Shown here piece after piece: positions 1 to 8,465 of a stretch of 64,000 nucleotides of DNA. The position numbers were made by a program, and so were the translations under genes. Each line of letters opens with the position of its first letter. Position 1 is the first letter of the stretch. The notes beneath the pieces are model-generated. The model did no database searches. It worked only from the letters and a program-made list of their open reading frames with translations, and had not been told where the DNA came from. Origin of the DNA: Roseomonas gilardii subsp. gilardii (lineage in GTDB: Bacteria; Pseudomonadota; Alphaproteobacteria; Acetobacterales; Acetobacteraceae); contig NZ_CP095554.1 in assembly GCF_023078375.1 (NCBI RefSeq), positions 2,406,501 through 2,470,500 on the forward strand, given 5' to 3'.

Positions 1-899
1 TCGGCGAAGGGCAGCACCGGGCCACAGAGCGCATCCAGCGCGGGATCGTCCAGCAGCGACAGGGCCAGCGCCAGGCGTTCCGCATGCGTGCGGCGGCCAC
101 GCATGGCGGGAGAGACCTGTCCGACCTGGGTGGAGAGGAGGCGCAGGCGGCGCGCGTGGAAGGCTTCGCCGAGCGGCAGGCCGATCTCGGCATCGCCGAA
201 CCAGGAGGCCTCCAGGATGCGTGCCTCCGGCGCCGCGCAGCGGAGCGCGAGGCGCAGCCCCTCCGCGCTGGCGCTGGCATGGATGACCAGTTCCCGTTCC
301 GCCGGCGCCTCCTCCGGCATGGCGAAGCGCAGGCCGAGCCCTTCCGCCACCGCGCGCCGCGCGGGGTCACGGTCCAGGATATGGAGTTCGACACCGGGAA
401 TGCGCGACAGCAGGAAGGCGGTGAGCAGCCCGACCACGCCGGCACCGATCACCAGGGCGCGCTCGCCCATCAGCGGCGCGGCATCCCAGAGGATATTGAG
501 GGCCGTCTCCATATTCGCGGCCAGCACGGCACGGCGGTCGGGGATGCGGCCGGGCACGGGGATGCACATCGCGGCCGGCGCCACGAAACGGTCCTGGTGC
601 GGATGCAGGCAGAAGACCCGGCGCCCGCGCAGCCGCTCCGGCCCGGACTCCACCACACCAACCGCCGCATAGCCGTATTTCACGGGGAAGGGGAAGGCGC
701 CGCCCATCAGCGGCGCGGCCATGATCCCCCACTGGCTTTCCGGCACGCGCCCGGCGAGCACGAGGCGTTCCGTGCCGCGCGAGATGCCGCTGGCGAGGCT
801 GCGCACCAGCGCTTCCTCCGCGCCCGGTGGCGGCAGGGTCTCGCGGCGCAGCTCGGCCCGGCCGGGCGCGACGCTCCAGAGCGCCGTCGCCTCCGTCAC
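1..899 (-). CDS. Zinc-type alcohol dehydrogenase-like protein (partial, 3' end outside window)
   Basis: Reading from a GTG at 899, the frame stays open to the window edge, giving about 299 residues without a stop. The residues look like the MDR dehydrogenase superfamily: an N-terminal GroES-like part with S-G-I-S-R-G-T-E-R, a K-Y-G-Y segment where classical members have G-H-E, and a Rossmann nucleotide-binding motif V-I-G-A-G-V-V-G-L near residue 145. The usual catalytic zinc ligands are not evident, so alcohol dehydrogenase activity is not assured. The GTG overlaps the stop of the upstream RibD-like gene (GTGA), so the two are probably translationally coupled. A dehydrogenase beside a pteridine or flavin-type reductase suggests a shared small-molecule pathway; that is inference. 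Confidence 0.75.
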   Translation of the reverse strand, partial: MTEATALWSVAPGRAELRRETLPPPGAEEALVRSLASGISRGTERLVLAGRVPESQWGIMAAPLMGGAFPFPVKYGYAAVGVVESGPERLRGRRVFCLHPHQDRFVAPAAMCIPVPGRIPDRRAVLAANMETALNILWDAAPLMGERALVIGAGVVGLLTAFLLSRIPGVELHILDRDPARRAVAEGLGLRFAMPEEAPAERELVIHASASAEGLRLALRCAAPEARILEASWFGDAEIGLPLGEAFHARRLRLLSTQVGQVSPAMRGRRTHAERLALALSLLDDPALDALCGPVLPFA

Positions 900-1693
900 G
901 CCGTGGCTTCCCGGATGGGCGGCGCATCCTGGCAGATGCCGGGCCTGGCCCGGTCCAGGGGGATATCGAAGAGCACATCGTCGCCAAGCGGATGCACCGT
1001 CCAGGCGAAGCGCAGACCCTCGGCGATGCGCGCGACCTGCGGCAGCACGAAGGCGGGCCGGCCGGAACCCAGGATGACCGGCGCCACGGTCAGGTGCAGC
1101 CGGTCCAGCAGCCCCGCCGCCAGGAAGCGGGACACGGTGACGCCGCCTCCTTCCACGAAGACGCGGTGCAGGCCACGGGCGAAGAGCTCGCACAGCAGGG
1201 CGGGCAGGAAGCCGCCGCGCGGCAGGCGCAGGATCTCGGCGCTGCCGTGATGCGTGCCGCCATCGCCTGGCGCGTCCTCGGCGCAGGCCAGCAGGGTGCG
1301 CGGCGGACCGGAGAAGACGCGGTAGCCGGTGCCCAGCCGCCGTTCCGTGTCGATCACCACGCGCACGGGGTTCGGGCCATCCACCTCCCGCGTCGTGAGC
1401 TGCGGGTTGTCGGCGGCGACCGTGCCCGCGCCGACCACCACGGCATCGAAGAGCGCGCGCAGCCGGTGCGTGTGCAGGATGTCGCCCCGGCCGCCGATCC
1501 AGTGGCTGGCGCCGCAGGCGGTGGCGATGCGCCCGTCCAGCGTCTGGGCGAGGCGGCCGAGCACGAGGCAGCGCCCGGCCCCGTCCCTGGCGGGGCGCAG
1601 CAGCGGCATGAAGAGGCGCGCGAGCGGATGGTCCGGTGGTGGCCCGCCGGAAGCAGCCCGCATCAGCATGGCCCAGGCGTCGTCATCTCCCAT
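896..1693 (-). CDS. RibD C-terminal (dihydrofolate reductase-like) domain protein
   Basis: A 265-residue protein with the RibD reductase fold and no deaminase domain. Visible motifs are L-A-Q-T-L-D-G-R-I-A near residue 45, V-G-A-G-T-V-A-A-D-N-P-Q-L near 85 and V-E-G-G-G-V near 195, which form the NADPH and ribosylamino-pyrimidine pocket in this family. Members reduce pyrimidine or pterin substrates, but the substrate here is unknown. I chose the ATG at 1693, preceded by GGAGG; an in-frame ATG at 1744 has less support. The stop overlaps the start of the dehydrogenase gene. The start lies about 95 bases downstream of the flagellar FlgN-like gene on the same strand, but it belongs to a different function. 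Confidence 0.8.
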   Translation of the reverse strand: MGDDDAWAMLMRAASGGPPPDHPLARLFMPLLRPARDGAGRCLVLGRLAQTLDGRIATACGASHWIGGRGDILHTHRLRALFDAVVVGAGTVAADNPQLTTREVDGPNPVRVVIDTERRLGTGYRVFSGPPRTLLACAEDAPGDGGTHHGSAEILRLPRGGFLPALLCELFARGLHRVFVEGGGVTVSRFLAAGLLDRLHLTVAPVILGSGRPAFVLPQVARIAEGLRFAWTVHPLGDDVLFDIPLDRARPGICQDAPPIREATA

Positions 1694-1787
1694 GCCTCCG
1701 GCTATGCCGCAGGGCGGAACGGCGCGCCATCCCGGGCGTGGCATTCGCCCCGGCGGCTCGCGCGATTGTTCGGCGCGGCGCCGCCGT

Positions 1788-2195
1788 TCAGGCGCGGGTG
1801 CCGATGCTCAGGAAGGGAACCGGACGCAGCGGCGTGCGGCGGCCGGCGGTGGTGTAGGTGACGGGCTGCGCATGGGGCAGGGCGGCACCGGCGATGGTCT
1901 CGATCACCTTGGCCTGCAAGGCGATGGCGCGTTCCAGCAGGCGGCGGTTCTCGTCCGAAAGGTCCTTCAGGCGCAGGGACAGCCGCTCCGTTTCCGCACG
2001 CTGGGTGTCGTCGGCGATCCGCGCGCCCGTCCGGTGCACAGCGACATGCGCGGCGGAGAAGGCCTCGGAGGCCCGGATCTTGGCATCCGCGAGCTTCGCG
2101 GCGCGCAGCAGGTCGAGCTGCGCCAGGGCCTCGTTCTCCTCGGCCAGGGCCTCGGCGAGGCGGTGGCCGGCGGTGATCAGCGACTGCATCATCAT
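1788..2195 (-). CDS. FlgN-like flagellar chaperone
   Basis: A 135-residue, mostly helical, Ala/Glu/Leu-rich protein with heptad character from about residue 10 to 110 and a proline-containing tail. Sequence alone is weak, but the size, coiled-coil nature and position directly after flgI and the flgJ-like rod protein fit FlgN, the export chaperone that delivers hook-filament junction proteins to the flagellar type III apparatus. Its ATG overlaps the stop of the flgJ-like gene by four bases (ATGA). An unnamed flagellar coiled-coil protein is the alternative. Confidence 0.55.
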   Translation of the reverse strand: MMMQSLITAGHRLAEALAEENEALAQLDLLRAAKLADAKIRASEAFSAAHVAVHRTGARIADDTQRAETERLSLRLKDLSDENRRLLERAIALQAKVIETIAGAALPHAQPVTYTTAGRRTPLRPVPFLSIGTRA

Positions 2196-2542
2196 GCGGG
2201 GGATTCTCCACCGTCAGGGGTTGAGGAAAGGTTCGCGGCCTCCGTTCCGGTTCCGCCGTCCGCGCCGGCATGCATTCCCTGGGCGCGCAGCATCTCCTGG
2301 AACACCGAGGCGGCAAGGCCGATGCCGCCCTGGCGGCTCCAGGCCTCGGCATAGGCATCCACCAGCATCGGCCGCCACTGCCCCTCCGCCGCGCCGCCGC
2401 CGAAGCTGCCAGCGCTGACGGTGGCGAAGGCTGGCTGCAACAGCGCGCCCAGGGCCTGGGCCTCGAATTTCCGCGCGGCCTCGCGCATCGCCTCCAGGCG
2501 GGGCGGCTGGCCGGAGACGGTGGCGGGCAGGGCGGGGCCCAT
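2192..2542 (-). CDS. flgJ: Rod-binding protein, FlgJ N-terminal domain (CheL type)
   Basis: A 116-residue protein with the rod-binding domain: A-A-R-K-F-E-A-Q-A-L-G near residue 22 and M-L-V-D-A-Y-A-E near 60, followed by G-G-I-G-L-A. It lacks the C-terminal peptidoglycan hydrolase domain of enterobacterial FlgJ, as is usual for alphaproteobacteria, where the short form helps rod assembly in the periplasm. The start overlaps the flgI stop (TGATG) and the stop overlaps the next ATG, so flgI, this gene and the FlgN-like gene form one operon. Confidence 0.85.
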   Translation of the reverse strand: MGPALPATVSGQPPRLEAMREAARKFEAQALGALLQPAFATVSAGSFGGGAAEGQWRPMLVDAYAEAWSRQGGIGLAASVFQEMLRAQGMHAGADGGTGTEAANLSSTPDGGESPA

Positions 2543-3669
2543 CAGCGCACCTCCAGCTCGGCCTGCAAGGCGCCCGCCGCCTTGATGGATTGCAGGATGG
2601 TGATCATGTCGCGCGGCCCGACGCCCAGGGCGTTCAGCCCGTTCACCAGATCCTGCAGCGTGACGGAGCGCGGCAGGATGCCGAGGCGGCGGCCGTTCTG
2701 GTCGTCCACCTCGATGCCCGTGCGCGGCACCACCGTGGTCTGGCCGTTGGAGAGCGGCGCGGGCTGGCTCACCTGCGGCGTCTCGGTGATCCGGATGGTC
2801 AGGTTGCCCTGGGCGATGGCGACGGTGGAAATCCGCACATCGGCGCCCATGACGATGGTGCCGGAGGCTTCCTCGATCACCACCTTCGCCGCTTGGTCGG
2901 GAACGACACGGAGCTGCTCGATCTCCCCCAGCAGGCCGGCCACGTCCATGCCGCGCGTCATCATCACCACCGTGCGCGGGTCGGTGGCGGTGGCCAGGCC
3001 GGGGAAGCGCGCGTTGATCGCCCCGGCGATGCGGCGCGCCGTGGTCATGTCCGGGTTCCGCAGGCCAAGGCGGACGCGGTCATGCCCGGCGAGCTCGAAG
3101 GGAATCTCCCGCTCCACCACCGCGCCGCTGGCGATGCGTCCGGCGGTGGGCACGCCCCGCTGCACCGAGGCGGCCTGGCCCCGGGCGCCGATCGCCCCGG
3201 TGGCGAGCGCGCCCTGGGAGACCGCATAGACCTCCCCATCCGCGCCCAGCAGCGGCGTGACGAGCAGCGTGCCGCCGGTGAGGTTGGAAGCGTCGCCCAG
3301 GGCGGAGACCGCGACGTCGATGCGCGAGCCGGGCCGGGCGAAGGCGGGCAGGTTCGCCGTGACCATCACCGCGGCGACGTTCTTGGTGTCGAGCTGCTTC
3401 TCGTTGTCGCGGGTGTTGACGCCCAGGCGTTCCAGCATGCCGACCAGGGACTGGCGGGTGAAGACGGCGGAGCGGAGCTTGTCGCCCGTGCCGGGCAGGC
3501 CGACCACCAGCCCGTAGCCGACGAGCTGGTTGTCCCGCACCCCCTCCACATCGGCGATGTCCTTGATCCGCACCTGGGCGAGGGCCGGTGCGGCCAGGGC
3601 AGGCAGGACGGCGAGGGCGAAGCCCAGCAGCAGCGCGGGCAGCGCCTTGGTGAATCCGCATCCGGCCAT
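2542..3669 (-). CDS. flgI: Flagellar P-ring protein FlgI
   Basis: A 375-residue protein, close to the usual 360-370. A signal peptide ends at A-P-A-L-A before Q-V-R-I-K-D-I. The mature part carries the family landmarks G-Y-G-L-V-V-G-L-P-G-T-G-D near residue 50 and the C-terminal V-T-L-Q-D-L-V-N-G-L-N-A-L-G region. FlgI forms the periplasmic P ring around the flagellar rod. I prefer the ATG at 3669 over one at 3711 because it gives a compact signal peptide and leaves about 48 bases of leader below the sigma-54 promoter at 3727-3742; the upstream ATG would leave almost none. Divergent fliX next door is the Caulobacter-type arrangement. Confidence 0.95.
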   Translation of the reverse strand: MAGCGFTKALPALLLGFALAVLPALAAPALAQVRIKDIADVEGVRDNQLVGYGLVVGLPGTGDKLRSAVFTRQSLVGMLERLGVNTRDNEKQLDTKNVAAVMVTANLPAFARPGSRIDVAVSALGDASNLTGGTLLVTPLLGADGEVYAVSQGALATGAIGARGQAASVQRGVPTAGRIASGAVVEREIPFELAGHDRVRLGLRNPDMTTARRIAGAINARFPGLATATDPRTVVMMTRGMDVAGLLGEIEQLRVVPDQAAKVVIEEASGTIVMGADVRISTVAIAQGNLTIRITETPQVSQPAPLSNGQTTVVPRTGIEVDDQNGRRLGILPRSVTLQDLVNGLNALGVGPRDMITILQSIKAAGALQAELEVR

Positions 3670-3726
3670 GTTTGCCGTTCGGAAACCGGTTCGGGGGAGG
3701 ATAGGGCGCATCACGCCACGGCACAG

Positions 3727-3742
3727 CGCAACCGCCGTGCCA
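3727..3742 (-). promoter_or_regulatory. Sigma-54 (RpoN) promoter for flgI
   Basis: On the minus strand the sequence reads TGGCAC-GGCGG-TTGCG. This gives an intact -24 TGGCAC, a spacing of five, and a -12 TTGC, a near-perfect RpoN promoter. Transcription would start near 3717 and run into flgI. Late flagellar genes of alphaproteobacteria are classically RpoN-dependent and activated by FlbD with FliX, and fliX is the divergent neighbour. Confidence 0.75.
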
Positions 3743-3820
3743 GGCATGGGCCGGGGCCCAGGCGGCAGAAGCTGCCGCCAACCCGGCCAAACGCGCCCCC
3801 GGCGGCAAAAGGAGCCCAGA

Positions 3821-4237
3821 ATGATCCAGCGCATCACCGAGACCCGGCCCGGCCTCGCCCCCGGCGGCCCGCGCCGCGCCACCGGGCGGGGTACGGCCTT
3901 CCGGCTGGGGGAAGGCGACGAGGCCCATGCCGCCGCCGCGGACGGCGCCCTGCCGGTCCTCGCCCCGGGGCTGCTGGCGATCCAGGAGGACGGGGAGCGG
4001 GACGGGGATCGCGACCGGCGGGCGGCCCGCCGGGGGGCAGCGATGCTGGAGGAACTGGTGGGCTTCCAGGCGGACCTGCTGCGGGGCCGGGCCGACCCCG
4101 AACGGCTGCGGCGGCTGGCCGGCCTGTCGGAAGGCGAGATGCCGTCGGACCCCCGCCTCGCGGAGGCCCTGGCGGCCATTTCTTTGCGCGCGAAGGTGGA
4201 GTTGGCCCGCCTGGAAGTTCGCCGGCGTGGCGTTTGA
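3821..4237 (+). CDS. fliX: Flagellar assembly regulator FliX
   Basis: A 138-residue protein starting M-I-Q-R-I-T, with a disordered basic N-terminus and a conserved C-terminal half: L-E-E-L-V-G-F-Q-A-D-L-L near residue 85, then D-P-R-L-A-E-A-L-A-A-I-S-L-R-A-K-V-E-L-A-R. In Caulobacter, FliX couples early flagellar assembly to late gene transcription by binding the RpoN activator FlbD. The ATG at 3821 has an AGGAG eight bases upstream. The head-to-head position with flgI supports the assignment. Confidence 0.85.
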   Translation: MIQRITETRPGLAPGGPRRATGRGTAFRLGEGDEAHAAAADGALPVLAPGLLAIQEDGERDGDRDRRAARRGAAMLEELVGFQADLLRGRADPERLRRLAGLSEGEMPSDPRLAEALAAISLRAKVELARLEVRRRGV

Positions 4238-4361
4238 GCACCCTGTCTCTGAAACATCTCAACTGCCCTCTTGGCTTGGCAGCCATGCGCCTTGTATGAG
4301 GCTCACGGTTTTGTGGACCGGGAATGCCGCCGGTGCTCACGAAGACTGAGGGATGTGCGTA

Positions 4362-4778
4362 ATGCTGGTGACCCTACCGCCGGATTATCGTCCGACCGAA
4401 TCCGAGCCTTTCATGAACCCTCAGCAGCTGCAGTATTTCCGGCAGAAGCTGCTGCGCTGGCGTCAGGACCTGTTGCGGGAGGCCGGAGAGACCCTGAGTT
4501 CCATGGGGCAGGGGGGCATCATCGAGGCTGACCTGACCGACCGCGCCAGTGTCGAGACCGACCGGGCCCTGGAACTGCGGACCCGGGACCGCGCCCGCAA
4601 GCTGATCAGCAAGATCGACATGGCGTTGGAGCGGATCGAGAACGGCACCTACGGCTATTGCGAGGAGACCGGTGAGCCGATCGGCCTGAAGCGCCTGGAG
4701 GCCCGCCCGATCGCCACCCTCTCCATCGAGGCCCAGGAGCGCCACGAGCGCATGGAGCGCGTCCACCGCGACGACTGA
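4362..4778 (+). CDS. dksA: RNA polymerase-binding transcription factor DksA, zinc-ligand-poor form
   Basis: A 138-residue DksA/TraR protein. It has a long coiled coil (about residues 20-95) and a C-terminal globular region, T-Y-G-Y-C-E-E-T-G-E-P-I-G-L-K-R-L-E-A-R-P. DksA enters the RNA polymerase secondary channel and acts with ppGpp. Classical DksA binds zinc through four cysteines; here only Cys100 remains, and the other positions hold Thr, Ser and Ala, so zinc is probably not bound, as in other alphaproteobacterial homologues. I chose the start M-L-V-T-L-P because that N-terminus is conserved in the class. Monocistronic. Confidence 0.93.
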   Translation: MLVTLPPDYRPTESEPFMNPQQLQYFRQKLLRWRQDLLREAGETLSSMGQGGIIEADLTDRASVETDRALELRTRDRARKLISKIDMALERIENGTYGYCEETGEPIGLKRLEARPIATLSIEAQERHERMERVHRDD

Positions 4779-5244
4779 GCCGGCGGCTCCTCCGCCCAAG
4801 GGCCGAATCGGTGCCCCGGGGCCGTCCCGTCCCCCTTCTCCGCCGGGGGAACGGGCACGGCACCCCGGGCGTGCCCTGTCCCGTCTCCGACGCGCTCCGG
4901 TTCCCCGGCGCTTCCAGGTCACATCCCTCCCTGGAAGGACCGGGCCGCCGGGCGCGCGCCGGTCTCCGCGGAGCCGCGCGGGCCGTGTTTCCACCCTGGG
5001 AATGCCACCGGAGAGGCCGAGGATGCTTGCAATTCCGGCTCCGACAGCGCAAATGTGCCAGCGCGATAGCGGGGGTCCGGCATCCCCCGGGTTCATCCCC
5101 GGGTTTACCCTCTGGGGTCACCCCGAGGCGGACCAGAACCCTTGAGTGAGAACCAGTCTGGCGGGCGAGGCGGCGAGGAGCCGCCCCGGTCCCGCCGCAA
5201 TGCTTACCCGCGCGGCAGGCGCCGCGAGCTTTTGGAGGCCCACC
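4779..5244. other. Non-coding stretch between dksA and fusA
   Basis: No convincing gene on either strand. It holds G/C-rich short inverted and direct repeats, notably several GGG-TCA-CCCC/GGG-TTC-ATCCCC-like runs at 5070-5125, and presumably the fusA promoter and leader. No promoter can be assigned with confidence. The GGAGG at 5234-5238 serves the GTG of fusA. Confidence 0.4.
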
Positions 5245-7326
5245 GTGGCGCGTACCCCGCTCGACAAGATCCGGAACATCGGGATCACGGCGCATATCGA
5301 CGCCGGCAAGACCACCACGACCGAGCGCATCCTCTACTACACCGGCAAGTCCCATAGGATCGGTGAGGTGCACGACGGCAACACCACGACCGACTACATG
5401 GAGCAGGAGCGGGAGCGTGGCATCACGATCACCTCCGCCGCCGTGACGGCCGTGTGGCATGACTACCGCATCAACGTCATCGACACCCCGGGCCACATCG
5501 ACTTCAACATCGAGGTGAACCGCTCGCTGCGCGTGCTCGACGGTGCGGTGTTCATCATTGAGGGCGTGGCCGGCGTGCAGCCGCAGTCCGAGACCAACTG
5601 GCGCCTGGCCGACCGCTACAACGTCCCGCGCATCATCTTCATCAACAAGCTGGACCGCACGGGCGCCGACTTCTACCGCGCCGCGGACACGCTGACCGAG
5701 AAGCTGGGCATCAACTGGGTCGCCCTGCAGCTGCCGATCGGCATCGAGGAGAACCTCAAGGGCGTCATCGACCTGGTCGAGATGAAGGCCCTGGTCTGGG
5801 AAGGCGACGAGCTGGGCGCCAAGTACCACGAGGCCCCGATCCCCGACGACCTGAAGGAGAAGGCGGAGGAGTACCGCCAGAAGCTGCTCGACACCGTGCT
5901 CGGCATGGATGACGCGGCCATGGAGCAGTACTTCGAGAAGGGCGACGTGGATGTCGCGACCCTGAAGAAGTGCATCAAGAAGGGCACGATCTCCGGCGAG
6001 TTCCGCCCGGTCTTCTGCGGCTCGGCCTTCAAGAACAAGGGCGTGCAGCCGCTGCTGGACGGCGTGGTGGACTACCTGCCGAGCCCGGTGGACATCGAGG
6101 GCATCAAGGTCGCCCCCGAGGAGGGCGAGGACGAGGACGCCGAGCGCCGCATCATCCCGGCGACCGAGGACGGCCCCTTCGCCGGCCTGGCGTTCAAGAT
6201 CATCAACGACAAGTACGGCAACCTGACCTTCGTCCGCGTCTATCGCGGCGTGCTGCGCTCCGGTGACCAGGTCCTGAACACGACCAAGGGCAACAAGGAG
6301 CGCGTCGGCCGCATGTTCCAGATGCATGCCGACAAGCGCGAGGAGATCAAGGAGGTCTTCGCCGGCGACATCGCGGCCTTCGTGGGGCTGAAGGACACCG
6401 GCACGGGTGACACCCTGGCCTCCTCCGACGACCCGGTGGTGCTGGAGCGCATGGCCTTCCCGGTGCCGGTGATCGACATCTCGGTCGAGCCGAAGACCAA
6501 GGAGGGCATCGAGAAGATGACCCTTGGCCTGCAGAAGCTCGCGGGCGAGGACCCCTCGCTGCGCCTGAAGACCGACCAGGAGACCGGCCAGACCATCCTC
6601 TCCGGGATGGGCGAGCTGCACCTGGAGATCATCATCGACCGCCTCCGCCGCGAATACGGCGTGGACGCCAATATCGGCGCCCCGCAGGTCGCGTACCGCG
6701 AGACGATCACCAAGGCGCATACCGAGACCTATACCCACAAAAAGCAGTCGGGTGGCTCGGGGCAGTTCGCCGAGGTGAAGATCATGTTCGAGCCGCTGGA
6801 GCGGAACCAGGGCATCGAGTTCGTGAACGCCGTGGTCGGCGGCACGGTGCCGAAGGAGTACATCCCGGCGGTCGACAAGGGCATCAAGGTCCAGGCCGAG
6901 ACCGGTGTGCTCGCCGGCTTCCCGACGGTGGACTTCAAGTTCACCCTGCTGGACGGCAAGTACCACGACGTCGACTCGTCCGCCCTGGCCTTCGAGATCG
7001 CCGGCAAGGCCTGCTTCCGCGAAGGCATGAAGAAGGCTGGCCCGGTGATCCTGGAGCCGATCATGGACGTGGAGGTCACCACTCCGCAGGACCATGTCGG
7101 TGACGTGGTGGGCGACCTGAACCGCCGCCGTGGCGTGATCCAGTCGCAGGACATGGCCGGCACCTCGGTCATCGTCCGGGCGCATGTCCCGCTGAAGGAG
7201 ATGTTCGGCTACATCTCCAACCTGCGTGGCATGACCAAGGGCCGCGCCTCCTTCTCGATGCAGTTCCACCACTATGATCCGGTGCCGCGCAACGTGGCCG
7301 ACGAGATCATGAAGGCCAGCGCCTGA
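5245..7326 (+). CDS. fusA: Translation elongation factor G
   Basis: A 693-residue EF-G. The G domain shows [13 protein letters not shown] (P loop), R-G-I-T-I-T (switch), D-T-P-G-H-I-D-F and N-K-L-D-R; domains II to V follow to G-R-A-S-F-S-M-Q-F. It catalyses GTP-driven translocation on the ribosome and helps ribosome recycling. The GTG at 5245 follows GGAGG by six bases and gives the canonical N-terminus [12 protein letters not shown]; an upstream ATG at 5146 would add 33 non-conserved residues. Unusually, rpsL, rpsG and tuf are not adjacent, so this copy is outside a str operon. Confidence 0.97.
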   Translation: MARTPLDKIRNIGITAHIDAGKTTTTERILYYTGKSHRIGEVHDGNTTTDYMEQERERGITITSAAVTAVWHDYRINVIDTPGHIDFNIEVNRSLRVLDGAVFIIEGVAGVQPQSETNWRLADRYNVPRIIFINKLDRTGADFYRAADTLTEKLGINWVALQLPIGIEENLKGVIDLVEMKALVWEGDELGAKYHEAPIPDDLKEKAEEYRQKLLDTVLGMDDAAMEQYFEKGDVDVATLKKCIKKGTISGEFRPVFCGSAFKNKGVQPLLDGVVDYLPSPVDIEGIKVAPEEGEDEDAERRIIPATEDGPFAGLAFKIINDKYGNLTFVRVYRGVLRSGDQVLNTTKGNKERVGRMFQMHADKREEIKEVFAGDIAAFVGLKDTGTGDTLASSDDPVVLERMAFPVPVIDISVEPKTKEGIEKMTLGLQKLAGEDPSLRLKTDQETGQTILSGMGELHLEIIIDRLRREYGVDANIGAPQVAYRETITKAHTETYTHKKQSGGSGQFAEVKIMFEPLERNQGIEFVNAVVGGTVPKEYIPAVDKGIKVQAETGVLAGFPTVDFKFTLLDGKYHDVDSSALAFEIAGKACFREGMKKAGPVILEPIMDVEVTTPQDHVGDVVGDLNRRRGVIQSQDMAGTSVIVRAHVPLKEMFGYISNLRGMTKGRASFSMQFHHYDPVPRNVADEIMKASA

Positions 7327-7335
7327 TCTTCAGGC

Positions 7336-7418
7336 GTCCCTTCCGGCCCCGCCTGGCGGGGCCGGAGAAGGTCCGAAAGACGAGAAAACCCCGTGCCATT
7401 CCCGGCACGGGGTTTTTT
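7336..7418 (+). terminator. fusA: Rho-independent terminators after fusA
   Basis: Two hairpins follow the fusA stop. The first, at 7343-7365, pairs CCGGCCCCGC with GCGGGGCCGG over a CTG loop. The second, at 7389-7412, pairs CCCCGTGCC with GGCACGGGG over a six-base loop and is followed by six T (7413-7418). Four A precede its left arm, so it could also stop transcription from the opposite side. Confidence 0.9.
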
Positions 7419-7532
7419 CATGCCCGCATGGCCCATCCTGGCGACGGTGTTGGCGTCGCTTCCCGGCGTGATCCGGCCGACAGCAGGAACCAGCAAACCG
7501 GGTTCAGGGCGCGCCGAGTCCTGGCGGAGTGG

Positions 7533-7581
7533 GGGTTCCGGGGGCGAGGCGGAGCCTTGCCCCCGGAGGATAGCGGAACCC
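7533..7581. repeat. G/C-rich inverted repeat (REP-like)
   Basis: A nested inverted repeat: outer arms GGGTTCC and GGAACCC, inner arms CCGGGGGCGAGGC and CCTTGCCCCCGG around GGAG. It lies between fusA and the tonB stop. A similar GGGGGC-rich palindromic fragment occurs near 24195-24260. It may be a dispersed extragenic palindrome or a weak terminator; there is no T run. Confidence 0.5.
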
Positions 7582-7606
7582 GGGAAGAGCGGCGCGCTGG
7601 CCGCGT

Positions 7607-8461
7607 TCAGCGCCGCGCGACGTTGAAGTTGATCGGCACCGCGGCGCTGAAGGTGTCGTCGCTGAACTCCTCCGGCACCGGAGGGAGCGAAGCGCGCTGC
7701 AAGGTCTCCACGGCCGCCTCGTCGAGGAGCTCGCTGCCGCTGCTGCGGGACACCCGGGCCGAGACCAGCGTGCCGTCCCGGCGCATGGTGAAGGCCACGA
7801 CCACGACGCCCTGGATGCCGCGCATCTCGGCCTCGCGCGGGTAGCGCTTGGCGCGGTTGATCGCGGCCGAAAGCCGGCTGGTCCAGTTCGGCGGCGGTCC
7901 GGCGGCGGCCATGCGCGGGCGTGACGGGGCGGCGGGCGCGGCGGTGGCGGCCGGGGGCGTGTACTCGCGGGCCGGCGGTGCCTCGGTGACGGCCGGACGC
8001 GGCGGAGCGGGCCTCGGCGGGGCGGGGCGGGGCGGTGTCGGGCGCGGCGGCACCGGGCGGGGCGGCGGGGGCGGCGCGGGGGGCGGCGGCTCCGGCAGGG
8101 GCTCCAGCGCCGGCTCCGGATCGGGCGGTGGCGCTTCTGCGACCTGCACCGGCTCCGGCTTCACCGGCTCGATCTCGGGGGGCGGCTCGGCCGTCTGCAC
8201 GGGCGGTGGCGGTTCGGCCACGTCCGGCGGGGGCGGCTCCACGGCTTTGACGGTCTCGGCGGGCGGCGGGGGCGCGGCGGCCTCCGTGACTTCCGCCGGG
8301 CTGTCCGGCGTTTCCTCCGGGGCCATCACCGCCAGTTCGACCGGCATCTCCACCTCGGCGGCCGGGGGCGGGGGTTCAGGGATCAGGAACAGCGGCACAG
8401 CCACCGCCGCATGCAGCACCAGGGAAGTCCCCCAGCCGAGGACCTGCGCGCGCGTTGCCAT
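7607..8461 (-). CDS. tonB: TonB family energy transducer
   Basis: A 284-residue protein with one N-terminal membrane anchor (about residues 8-26). A long Pro/Glu- then Pro/Arg-rich periplasmic spacer follows (about 30-180), with tandem R-P-A-P-P and R-P-T-P-P units. The C-terminal TonB domain has Y-P-R-E-A-E-M-R-G-I-Q-G near 212 and a final F-N-V-A-R-R. TonB passes proton-motive energy from ExbBD to outer-membrane receptors for iron chelates and cobalamin. It is the last gene of an exbB-exbD-tonB operon, four bases after exbD. Confidence 0.92.
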   Translation of the reverse strand: MATRAQVLGWGTSLVLHAAVAVPLFLIPEPPPPAAEVEMPVELAVMAPEETPDSPAEVTEAAAPPPPAETVKAVEPPPPDVAEPPPPVQTAEPPPEIEPVKPEPVQVAEAPPPDPEPALEPLPEPPPPAPPPPPRPVPPRPTPPRPAPPRPAPPRPAVTEAPPAREYTPPAATAAPAAPSRPRMAAAGPPPNWTSRLSAAINRAKRYPREAEMRGIQGVVVVAFTMRRDGTLVSARVSRSSGSELLDEAAVETLQRASLPPVPEEFSDDTFSAAVPINFNVARR

Positions 8462-8465
8462 GGGA

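Noticed and set aside
4606-7272. 888-residue minus-strand frame opposite fusA
   Set aside because: His/Arg/Leu-rich composition typical of an antisense frame; fusA on the plus strand accounts for the region completely.
7990-8120. G/C-rich short repeats as a regulatory repeat array
   Set aside because: They encode the Pro-rich spacer of TonB and follow its reading frame.
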